Source: Rikenellaceae bacterium
GTDB taxonomy: Bacteria; Bacteroidota; Bacteroidia; Bacteroidales; UBA932
Length of the DNA: 23,016 nt
Reading direction: 5' to 3'
Assembly (NCBI GenBank): GCA_900769735.1
Contig: CAAGHY010000188.1
Coordinates: 1-23,016 of the forward strand
In this document: one piece after another, positions 7,155 through 13,768 of the stretch
Layout: every line of letters starts with the position of its first letter
How positions within the stretch are numbered: the stretch's first letter is position 1
Made by a program: the position numbers and the translations under genes
Notes under the pieces: generated by a model
What the model was told of the DNA's origin: nothing
The model's database searches: none
The model's input: the letters and a program-made list of their open reading frames with translations, nothing else

Positions 7155-7814
7155 ATGAAGAGAATTTTTACAGTTTTGGCACTTTGCCTTGCAGTGCAGA
7201 TGGCAAATGCCCAGAGTGGAGTACAGTCTGTCCTTAACCAGCTTCTGGGATCGGGAGCAACAACTGATGCTGTGTCTTCCATCATTGAGAATGTGGTTGG
7301 CAATGCTGTTTCAAAATTGGATCTTTCTATTGAGGGTACCTGGACATACAGCCAGCCTGAGGTTCAGTTCAAGAGTGACAATCTCCTTGCGCAGGCAGGT
7401 GGTGCTGCGGCAACCACTAAAGTTGAGAACACTTTAAAGAAACTGTATGACAAGATTGGAATCAACAAAACCCTTTCTTACACATTCAATTCAGACAGTA
7501 CATTTACCCAAACCATAAAGATAGGCTCATCAGTAAGGAAACTTGACGGAACATATACACTGGACAAAGAGAATAATATCATAACCCTTCAGTATGCTGC
7601 ACTTGGTAAGATAGGATTGGGCAAGATCAATGCGATATATGCAAATACAGGTATATCACTGGCATTGCTGTTTGATGCTTCACAGATGCTTTCATTCACC
7701 AAAAAGGTTCTTACTGCCGTAAGTTCAGTTTCCGGTATAGCATCAGTTTCTACAATAACAGCACTTATCCAGAATTATGACGGTATGCTTTTGGGATATA
7801 AGATGACAAAATAA
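7155..7814 (+). CDS. Secreted DUF4923-like protein
   Basis: A 219-residue exported protein. The signal peptide MKRIFTVLALCLAVQMANA probably ends at ANA|QSG (residue ~19). The mature sequence matches my recollection of the Bacteroidota-specific DUF4923 family: an N-terminal helical part with VLNQLLGSG, then the strand-rich core IEGTWTYSQPEVQFKSDNLLAQAGG (~60-85), a repeated beta pattern of the lipocalin-like kind (LSYTFNSDSTFTQTIKIG, LDGTYTLDKENNIITLQYA, ~108-150) and a C-terminal helix ending in a GYKMTK strand. The role is unknown; periplasmic small-ligand binding would fit the fold but is inference. It has its own promoter and terminator. The motif TCTTCCCGA begins at the base after its stop codon, exactly as behind glyA. 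Confidence 0.82.
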   Translation: MKRIFTVLALCLAVQMANAQSGVQSVLNQLLGSGATTDAVSSIIENVVGNAVSKLDLSIEGTWTYSQPEVQFKSDNLLAQAGGAAATTKVENTLKKLYDKIGINKTLSYTFNSDSTFTQTIKIGSSVRKLDGTYTLDKENNIITLQYAALGKIGLGKINAIYANTGISLALLFDASQMLSFTKKVLTAVSSVSGIASVSTITALIQNYDGMLLGYKMTK

Positions 7815-7836
7815 TCTTCCCGACAATTGGCAAATA

Positions 7837-7885
7837 AAAAGACTCAGAAGAGAAATTGCAGAAACTCCCTTCTGAGTCTTTTGTA
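7837..7885. terminator. Long-stem hairpin terminator, convergent
   Basis: The 14-bp perfect stem AAAAGACTCAGAAG (7837-7850) / CTTCTGAGTCTTTT (7869-7882) has an 18-nt loop. Its A-start and T-end let it act in both directions, for the DUF4923-like gene and the radical SAM gene. Confidence 0.85.
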
Positions 7886-7906
7886 TTTCAAGCCATACAG
7901 AATCCC

Positions 7907-8830
7907 TTATTTGTATCTGGCTCCCTGGTAAGTATTGCGCTGCTGGAGCCTCTTGTCAAGTATCTGAAGCAGTTCTACATTGCGCACTTTGCCCCAAGGA
8001 CTGGAATTTACAAATCGGGGAGGGACCTCGCCTGCAAAGCGCTCAATATAAAGATCAGGACGGAGCAGTTCCAGGAAGTCAATGAAGAAGTCAAGATACT
8101 CCTCCAGCCCGAACTGTACAAAATCTTCCGGGCAACGGGCAAACTCTGCCTCCATCTCTGTCCCCTTTATGATTTGCAGCTGATGGAACTTTACGGAATT
8201 TATCGGGAGACTGTTAATTATTGGAGCCATATCCATAAGTTCCTGGCGGCTCTCCCCCGGAAGGCCAAAGATAAAGTGGGCTCCCTGGTGCAGTCCTCTT
8301 GCTGCGGTGGCCTCAACGGCCTTTACGGCTGTAGCAAAATCGTGCCCCCGGTTAATCCTTTTAAGGGTTTTGTCATAGCACGATTCAATGCCGTATTCCA
8401 CAATTACAATTTTTTCCTTTGAAAGCTCCTGCAGGTAATCCAACTTTTCATCGTCTACGCAATCAGGCCTTGTGCCAATTACAATTCCCTTCACTTTAGG
8501 GTGCTCAAGAGCCTGGGCATACAGCCCTTTCAGGTGTTCAAGCGGTGCGTAGGTATTTGAATATGACTGGAAATATGCCAGGTAGTTCTCTGTTGTGCGG
8601 TATCTGTTCAGGTGGAACTCAATACCCTCATCAAGCTGTTGGCGTATGGATTTGTCGGGAGTAGAATAATTTGGGTGGAATGCATCATTGTTGCAGAATG
8701 TGCATCCACCCAAACCTTTGCTTCCATCCCTGTTGGGGCAGGTAAAGCCGGCATCCACCACAATTTTCTGCAAGCGGCATCCGTACTTTTCCTTAAAGTA
8801 CCCTACAAAGGAGTTGTATCTTTTCTCCAC
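7907..8830 (-). CDS. YhcC-like radical SAM protein (TIGR01212 type)
   Basis: A 307-residue radical S-adenosylmethionine protein of the family that includes E. coli YhcC. The [4Fe-4S] ligands occur in this family's special spacing, C-x11-C-x2-C: Cys31 in FTCPNRDG and Cys43/Cys46 in GGCTFCNN. Other typical segments are IGTRPDCVDD, the EYGIES strand, HFIFGLPGE and HQLQIIKGTEM. The substrate is not established, so no reaction is assigned. The only usable start is a GTG (complement of 8828-8830): an in-frame TAG lies just upstream and there is no ATG for well over 100 codons. The stop of the YhcH-like gene is 6 bases upstream, so the two genes form an operon. Residues and length are complete. Confidence 0.9.
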   Translation of the reverse strand: MEKRYNSFVGYFKEKYGCRLQKIVVDAGFTCPNRDGSKGLGGCTFCNNDAFHPNYSTPDKSIRQQLDEGIEFHLNRYRTTENYLAYFQSYSNTYAPLEHLKGLYAQALEHPKVKGIVIGTRPDCVDDEKLDYLQELSKEKIVIVEYGIESCYDKTLKRINRGHDFATAVKAVEATAARGLHQGAHFIFGLPGESRQELMDMAPIINSLPINSVKFHQLQIIKGTEMEAEFARCPEDFVQFGLEEYLDFFIDFLELLRPDLYIERFAGEVPPRFVNSSPWGKVRNVELLQILDKRLQQRNTYQGARYK

Positions 8831-8836
8831 TGGAGA

Positions 8837-9307
8837 CTAGTTTAGTTTTGATCTGTTGCTTCCAACGTGAACCTTGAAAACAGCTTTCTTGAAAGTTCCG
8901 TTTCCAAGAAGCGGTGCGTGTGCATCCGCAGGGAAGATGATTGCAAGATTGTCCAATCCCATAACAACATAGTTCTCAGGCTCCTCCTCAAGGAATGCAA
9001 TGTCATCTGCCTCCTGATATTTTGTGTTGTCTGTATTGCATTTGCTTCTGTCTTTAATCCCGATAGTTTCTGAACCGTCCAGCAATACGTGGATGTCAAT
9101 GTAAGAATCGTGGATCTCCAGCTGTGCATCCTCCACATCCTTAAGTTCGCCCTCTGAAATTGTGCACCATACTCTTTTGCCGTCTATTTCATATGTGCCG
9201 GCCTCAAGGGTATGAAGGTCATTTTTTCTGATGAACTGGTACACTTTGTCAAAACCATCCTGCAAAGTCTGGTATTTTTCAAAACTTTTTAAAGAATCAA
9301 GTATCAT
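8837..9307 (-). CDS. YhcH/YjgK/YiaL (EbgC-like, DUF386) family protein
   Basis: A 156-residue cytoplasmic, cupin-like protein of the family that includes EbgC and YhcH. Members are found in sugar and sialic-acid catabolic operons and several have been proposed to act as sugar anomerases or mutarotases. Typical marks are YEIDGKRVWCTISEGELK (~40-57), the metal-region HDSYIDIHVLLDGSETIG (~66-83) and IIFPADAHAPLLG (~123-135). Length is normal. The start is the ATG with complement 9305-9307. It is the first gene of a two-gene transcript with the YhcC-like gene and is divergent from guaB; a TATCTTTG -7 box is at 9344-9337 on its strand. There is no sugar operon around it, so the substrate cannot be inferred. 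Confidence 0.9.
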   Translation of the reverse strand: MILDSLKSFEKYQTLQDGFDKVYQFIRKNDLHTLEAGTYEIDGKRVWCTISEGELKDVEDAQLEIHDSYIDIHVLLDGSETIGIKDRSKCNTDNTKYQEADDIAFLEEEPENYVVMGLDNLAIIFPADAHAPLLGNGTFKKAVFKVHVGSNRSKLN

Positions 9308-9336
9308 TTTTGTGTAAAATTTTCCTGTTTGAGGTG

Positions 9337-9344
9337 CAAAGATA
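9337..9344 (-). promoter_or_regulatory. -7 box of the YhcH-like/radical SAM operon
   Basis: The minus strand reads TATCTTTG, a full TAnnTTTG match, about 30 bases before the start codon. The -33 region is poor, so confidence is moderate. Confidence 0.6.
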
Positions 9345-9356
9345 TGATTATTTTTT

Positions 9357-9388
9357 GTTGTACTAAATTTTAGAAAGTGCTACATTTG
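9357..9388 (+). promoter_or_regulatory. Bacteroidota-type promoter of guaB
   Basis: TACATTTG (9381-9388) matches TAnnTTTG, with GTTG at 9357-9360 as the -33 element, 20 bases away. It is divergent from the promoter at 9337-9344, with the two core regions almost touching. Confidence 0.75.
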
Positions 9389-9419
9389 CAAAACTTTTAA
9401 AAAATTGGAGAAAAAATAT

Positions 9420-10919
9420 ATGGCTCAGATTATAGAAAAGGTTTCCCGTACCTTTGGCGAGTATCTGTTGATACCTGGCCTTACAACCAAGGAGTGTACA
9501 CCTCAGAATGTATCATTGAAAACACCGTTGGTGAAGTATAACAAAGGTGAGGAACCTAAGATTTCACTTAACATACCTTTTGTGTCTGCAATCATGCAGT
9601 CAGTTTCAGATGACGGTTTGGCAATTGCTCTTGCACGCAATGGCGGTCTGTCATTCATTTTTGGCTCACAGTCAATTGAGAGTCAGGCTGAGATGGTAAG
9701 GAGAGTGAAGAGATTCAAGGCAGGTTTTGTACCTAGTGACTCCAATGTGCGTCCTGATGCAACCCTTGCAGATGTTGAGGCAATCATTGAGGCTACTGGC
9801 CATACAACTATGGGCGTTACCCACGACGGTACCCCTAACGGAAAACTGCTTGGAATGCTTACCAGCAGAGACTATAGAATTACCCACGACGGACGTGATT
9901 CGCTGGTTAAGGATTTTATGACTCCGTTTGAGAAACTTACAGTTGGCAAATTGGGCATCACCCTTTCTGAGGCCAACCAGCTTATCTGGGACCATAAACT
10001 TAATGCCCTTCCTATTATAGACGAGAACCAGAATCTTGTGTACTTTGTGTTCCGCAAAGACTACGATTCGCACAGAGAGAATCCTAACGAGCTTTTGGAC
10101 CCTCAGACAAAAGAGCTTCTTGTAGGTGCTGGTATCAACAGCCGTGACTACAAAGAGCGTGTTCCTGCTCTTGTTGAGGCTGGCGTGGATGTGGTTTGCA
10201 TTGACTCTTCTGACGGTTTCTCTGAGTGGCAGAAAGAGACTATCAGCTGGATCAAGTCTGAGTACAACGGCAAAGTGCTTGTTGGTGCAGGTAATGTTGT
10301 GGATAAAGAGGGTTTTGATTATCTTGTTGCAGCTGGTGCTGATTTCATCAAAGTTGGTATTGGCGGCGGTTCAATCTGTATTACCCGTGAGCAGAAAGGT
10401 ATTGGTAGAGGTCAGGCTACAGCTATCCTTGATGTGGCTGCTGCAAGGGATGAGCATTTTGAGAAAACAGGTGAGTATGTTCCAATCTGCAGTGACGGTG
10501 GCCTTGTTCACGATTACCATATGTCCTTGGCATTGGCTATGGGTGCAGACTTCCTTATGATGGGCCGTTATTTTGCCCGTTTTGACGAGTCTCCAACCAA
10601 GAAGCTTCTTATCAACGGCAATTATGTTAAAGAGTACTGGGGAGAGGGCTCAAGCCGTGCACGTAACTGGCAGAGATATGATATGGGCGGCAAAGGCGGC
10701 GGAATGAAGTTTGAAGAGGGTGTTGACAGCTATGTTCCATACGCAGGCAAGATGAAGGACAACTTGGATGTAACCCTTGGCAAGATCATTTCAACAATGT
10801 GCAGCTGCGGTTCTGTTACCATTCCTCAGTTCCAGCAGAGTGCAAAAATCACACTTGTTTCTTCAACTTCAATTGTTGAGGGTGGAGCACACGATGTAAT
10901 CCTTAAAGACAAACAGTAG
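9420..10919 (+). CDS. guaB: IMP dehydrogenase
   Basis: Oxidises IMP to XMP with NAD+, the committed step of guanine nucleotide synthesis, in the cytoplasm. The 499-residue TIM barrel carries an inserted CBS region (~90-220, including MLTSRDYRIT and ALPIIDENQNLVYF). The active-site loop is GGGSICITREQKGIGRGQ, with catalytic Cys320 and the conserved Thr two residues on. The flap has the Arg419-Tyr420 pair in NWQRYDMGGKGGG. These differ from the standard GPGSICTTRxVxGxGxPQ loop and mark a divergent clade of long anaerobe-type IMPDHs. GMP reductase is unlikely because the CBS insert and the Arg-Tyr flap are present. ATG 9420, with GGAG about 10 bases before it, is preferred over an in-frame TTG at 9405. 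It is monocistronic: own promoter, own terminator. Confidence 0.93.
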   Translation: MAQIIEKVSRTFGEYLLIPGLTTKECTPQNVSLKTPLVKYNKGEEPKISLNIPFVSAIMQSVSDDGLAIALARNGGLSFIFGSQSIESQAEMVRRVKRFKAGFVPSDSNVRPDATLADVEAIIEATGHTTMGVTHDGTPNGKLLGMLTSRDYRITHDGRDSLVKDFMTPFEKLTVGKLGITLSEANQLIWDHKLNALPIIDENQNLVYFVFRKDYDSHRENPNELLDPQTKELLVGAGINSRDYKERVPALVEAGVDVVCIDSSDGFSEWQKETISWIKSEYNGKVLVGAGNVVDKEGFDYLVAAGADFIKVGIGGGSICITREQKGIGRGQATAILDVAAARDEHFEKTGEYVPICSDGGLVHDYHMSLALAMGADFLMMGRYFARFDESPTKKLLINGNYVKEYWGEGSSRARNWQRYDMGGKGGGMKFEEGVDSYVPYAGKMKDNLDVTLGKIISTMCSCGSVTIPQFQQSAKITLVSSTSIVEGGAHDVILKDKQ

Positions 10920-10940
10920 AAATATTTCTATAAAAAGTGA

Positions 10941-10975
10941 AGTCCCTGTTGCAGAATGCTGTAACAGGGACTTTT
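10941..10975 (+). terminator. Rho-independent terminator of guaB
   Basis: The 10-bp perfect stem AGTCCCTGTT (10941-10950) / AACAGGGACT (10963-10972) has a 12-nt loop, followed by TTT. Its 3' edge overlaps the -33 element of the next promoter. Confidence 0.88.
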
Positions 10976-11003
10976 GCGTATGATTATTTTTTCACTATAT
11001 TTG
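10973..11003 (+). promoter_or_regulatory. Bacteroidota-type promoter of the envelope operon
   Basis: TTTG (10973-10976) and TATATTTG (10996-11003) are perfect -33 and -7 elements with a 19-base spacer. It is the only good promoter found before 18044, so it may drive all six genes from 11043 to 17931. Confidence 0.82.
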
Positions 11004-11042
11004 TAGAATATATTTACTACACTAAGATAATTGCACTTATTT

Positions 11043-12263
11043 ATGAAAAAACTTGTTCTGTTGGCAACGCTTCCTGTAGTTGCCCTTTATGGATGCTGTG
11101 GCGGCGAGAAGACCACTAAAGAGGCTGCTGCATTTGAGACTATCTCAAAAGAGATGAAAGCACAGTATGCTCCGGATGGCAGGAGCAAAACTTTGGAGGT
11201 TAAATTGGAGCAGACTGCAAACGGATATGCTCTTAAGGGTGTTACCAACCAGCCTGAAGCAAAGGCTGCATATGTAAAGGCTTTTGAGGATAAGGGAATT
11301 AAAGTGTTGGACAGCATTGCAATGCTTCCAAGCGAGAAATTGGAAGGAAAAATTTATGGTGTGTCAAACCAGTCTGTAATCAACTTCCGTACAAGCGGCA
11401 AGTACAGTGCAGAGTCTGCTACCCAGGTTATGATGGGTACACCTCTTCAGATTCTGGAGAAGAAAGACGGCTGGACAAGAGCAATTACACCGGAGGGTTA
11501 TATATCTTGGGTTTCATCGGGAAGTATAACTTATATGGATAAAGCCGAGTTTGATGCTTACCAGGCTGCAAAGAAAGTGATTGTTACAACAAAATATGCA
11601 ACTATGTATGAGGGCCCTTCTGCAAGCAGTCAGATGGTCAGTGATGTGGTTTGGGGCAATATCCTTTTGGATAAAGGTGCTCAGGGTGCATGGCAGAAAG
11701 TTGCAATTTCTGACGGTCGTGAGGGTTATGTATTGAAATCGGATGTTACAGATTTCAACAAATGGCTTGACAGCCGCAATCCTACCGCTGAGAATATCAT
11801 TGCTACTGCAAAACAGTTCATCGGTGTACCTTATATGTGGGGCGGTACTTCAATCAAGGCTGTAGACTGCAGCGGATTCTGTAAATCTACATATTTCCTT
11901 AATGGTATAGTTCTTGCCAGAGATGCTTCACAGCAGTGTTTGACTGGTGACGGCGTTGACATCTCAAAATATGTTGATGGTGGCGAGTACACAAGAGAGG
12001 CTTTGGCTAACCTTAAGAAAGGTGATTTGATTTTCTTTGGTACAAAAGCTACTCCAGAGAAAAAGGAGAGAATCACTCACGTAGGTATCTATATTGAGGA
12101 CGGTATTTTCATCCACTCTGCAACAAAGGTTAGAATCAACAGCCTTATCCCTACAGACGAGAACTATTATGACGGTTCAAAACGTCTTGTAAGAGCCCAG
12201 AGAATTTTGGGTAACGTGGATGCAGGTAAAGATATCTGGTCGCTACAGACATTTTATAAATAA
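11043..12263 (+). CDS. SH3-domain NlpC/P60 lipoprotein, likely murein-peptide endopeptidase
   Basis: A 406-residue predicted lipoprotein (MKKLVLLATLPVVALYGC, lipobox LYGC, Cys18). After an N-terminal extension come two bacterial SH3-like domains (~105-165, FRTSGKYSAESATQVMMGTPLQ; ~178-235, ATMYEGPSASSQMVSDVVWG) and a C-terminal NlpC/P60 papain-like domain (~245-390). The catalytic triad is present: Cys276 in VDCSGF, His346 in ITHVGIY and His358 in FIHSAT. This architecture is that of YkfC-type gamma-D-glutamyl-L-diamino-acid endopeptidases, which release L-Ala-D-Glu from murein peptides; the pairing with an epimerase downstream supports that. The start is ATG 11043, not the TTG at 11031. Only 21 bases separate it from the epimerase gene. 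A dipeptidyl-peptidase VI name is often used for the same family. It may face the periplasm or the cell surface; the sequence does not settle this. Confidence 0.92.
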   Translation: MKKLVLLATLPVVALYGCCGGEKTTKEAAAFETISKEMKAQYAPDGRSKTLEVKLEQTANGYALKGVTNQPEAKAAYVKAFEDKGIKVLDSIAMLPSEKLEGKIYGVSNQSVINFRTSGKYSAESATQVMMGTPLQILEKKDGWTRAITPEGYISWVSSGSITYMDKAEFDAYQAAKKVIVTTKYATMYEGPSASSQMVSDVVWGNILLDKGAQGAWQKVAISDGREGYVLKSDVTDFNKWLDSRNPTAENIIATAKQFIGVPYMWGGTSIKAVDCSGFCKSTYFLNGIVLARDASQQCLTGDGVDISKYVDGGEYTREALANLKKGDLIFFGTKATPEKKERITHVGIYIEDGIFIHSATKVRINSLIPTDENYYDGSKRLVRAQRILGNVDAGKDIWSLQTFYK

Positions 12264-12284
12264 CAGAAACACTACACTCACTAT

Positions 12285-13445
12285 ATGAAAACAGACAGAC
12301 GTTCATTTTTGAAATCGGCAGGTTTGCTTACAGCTGCTGCGGCAGTTCTTAATCCTGCAACTATTTTTGCACAGGCTGAGAGAGGCAAAAAATCATCGGG
12401 AAGCAAAAAATTGGAACTTTCTTGGATTCCATACGATGCCCAGATGAGACACGTGTTTACAATTGCCAACTCTTCACGTACAACCACTCCAATTGTCCTT
12501 ACCAAGATTACTTGGGATGGCTATACAGGTTATGGTGAGGCTGCTATGCCTCCTTACTTGGGTGAGACTCAGGCTTCAGTTATGGAGTTCCTTAAAAAGG
12601 TGGATCTAAGCAAGTTCGCTTCTCCATTCCTTATTGAGGACATTATGAAATATGTTGATTCAATTGCAATCAACAACTGCGCGGCTAAAGCTGCAATTGA
12701 TATTGCTTTGCACGATTTGGTTGGTAAGATGATGGGCCAGCCTTGGTGGAAAATCTGGGGTTGGGATCCTACTACCTGTCCTAACACTTCATTTACTGTA
12801 GGTTTGGATACAGAGGAGGTTGTTAGAGAGAAAACCAGAGAGGCTTCTCCTTACAAGGTGATTAAAGTTAAGTTGGGTAGAACTGAGGCTGAGGACAAGA
12901 TGATGATCAACACTATCCGTTCGGTTACAGATACAGTAATCTGTATTGATGCTAACCAGGGATGGAAAGACAAATACTATGCATTGGATATGATCCACTG
13001 GTTGGCTGAGCGCAATGTGAATATGATTGAGCAGCCTATGAGCAAGTACGCTTTGGATCAGACAGCTTGGTTGACAGAGAGATCTCCGCTTCCTATCATT
13101 GCTGATGAGGCTTGTCAGAGACTTGTTGACATCAAGAAACTTCACGGTGCATACCACGGTATCAATATCAAATTGATGAAATGTACAGGTTTGAGAGAGG
13201 CTAGAGAGATGGTGAGCCTTGCTGAGACTTTGGATATGAAACTTATGATAGGATGTATGACCGAGACTTCTTGTGCAATTACTGCAGGTGCCCAGATTGC
13301 TCCTAAGACACAGTGGGCAGACCTTGACGGTAACCTTCTTATCTCAAATGACTGCTACAAAGGTATGACTATTGTAGACGGTAAGATCACTTTGCACGAC
13401 AAACCGGGTCTAGGTCTTGAGCCTGTTGGCAAACCGGTTCTTTAA
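12285..13445 (+). CDS. Tat-exported dipeptide epimerase (enolase superfamily)
   Basis: A 386-residue enolase-superfamily enzyme, muconate-lactonizing subgroup. Catalytic residues are complete: the KxK pair Lys194/Lys196 in VIKVKLG, metal ligands Asp222 (IDAN), Glu249 (IEQP) and Asp274 (IADEA), and the opposite base Lys296 (INIKLMK). Near the C-terminus ADLDG (Asp346-x-Asp348) is the motif that holds the substrate ammonium in dipeptide epimerases. The most likely reaction is epimerising L-Ala-D-Glu to L-Ala-L-Glu, as in YkfB/AE-epimerases. The N-terminus MKTDRRSFLKSAGLLTAAAA is a twin-arginine signal, so the folded, Mg-loaded enzyme would be exported. The linker AERGKKSSGSKK follows the signal peptide, and its SSG codons hold another CTTCCCGATGA copy (on the complementary strand). 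It follows the NlpC/P60 gene by 21 bases, suggesting consecutive steps. Confidence 0.92.
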   Translation: MKTDRRSFLKSAGLLTAAAAVLNPATIFAQAERGKKSSGSKKLELSWIPYDAQMRHVFTIANSSRTTTPIVLTKITWDGYTGYGEAAMPPYLGETQASVMEFLKKVDLSKFASPFLIEDIMKYVDSIAINNCAAKAAIDIALHDLVGKMMGQPWWKIWGWDPTTCPNTSFTVGLDTEEVVREKTREASPYKVIKVKLGRTEAEDKMMINTIRSVTDTVICIDANQGWKDKYYALDMIHWLAERNVNMIEQPMSKYALDQTAWLTERSPLPIIADEACQRLVDIKKLHGAYHGINIKLMKCTGLREAREMVSLAETLDMKLMIGCMTETSCAITAGAQIAPKTQWADLDGNLLISNDCYKGMTIVDGKITLHDKPGLGLEPVGKPVL

Positions 13446-13480
13446 TCCTTTATTGTTGAACATTTTAAAATTTTATAGAA

Positions 13481-13753
13481 ATGGCAAATTTAAGAGTATT
13501 TAAGAAAGATGTTATTTTCCTTGTTAATGAGGTGATTTCAGACTGCTGGGTTTATATGTATTTCCACGGTGAGAAGAATCTTGATGAGGCAAAGAAGATT
13601 GTTGCTGATGCTGTAGAGTTGGGAGACAACATTTTTGAGCAGATCAACCATTATCCTAAGGGAGAGGCAAAGAAACATTTCAAGGCTTTGAACCAGAAGC
13701 TTCTTGAGGGTGTTGATGCTCTGTTTGTAAGATTGAGCGCACTTTCAAAGTAA
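13481..13753 (+). CDS. Small conserved-looking protein of unknown function
   Basis: A 90-residue cytoplasmic protein without signal peptide or membrane segment. Nearly all of it looks alpha-helical: MANLRVFKKDVIFLVNEVISDCWVY, then a central helix from NLDEAKKIVADAVELGDNIFEQI and a final helix from KHFKALNQKLLEGVDALFVRLS. I do not recognise a family with confidence, although the strong codon bias (GAG, AAG, GTT) and clean fit between neighbours show that it is a real, probably well-expressed gene. It begins with ATG 35 bases after the epimerase gene and ends 15 bases before the parvulin-like lipoprotein gene. No promoter or terminator is visible on either side, so it is probably in the same transcript, and it is the only non-exported product of the six. 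Confidence 0.8.
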   Translation: MANLRVFKKDVIFLVNEVISDCWVYMYFHGEKNLDEAKKIVADAVELGDNIFEQINHYPKGEAKKHFKALNQKLLEGVDALFVRLSALSK

Positions 13754-13768
13754 TCCCAAACAATCTTG

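Noticed and set aside
7856..8422. A 188-codon open frame on the plus strand opposite the radical SAM gene
   Set aside because: The minus-strand frame encodes a complete radical SAM protein with family motifs; the plus-strand frame has no recognisable domain and starts within the terminator.
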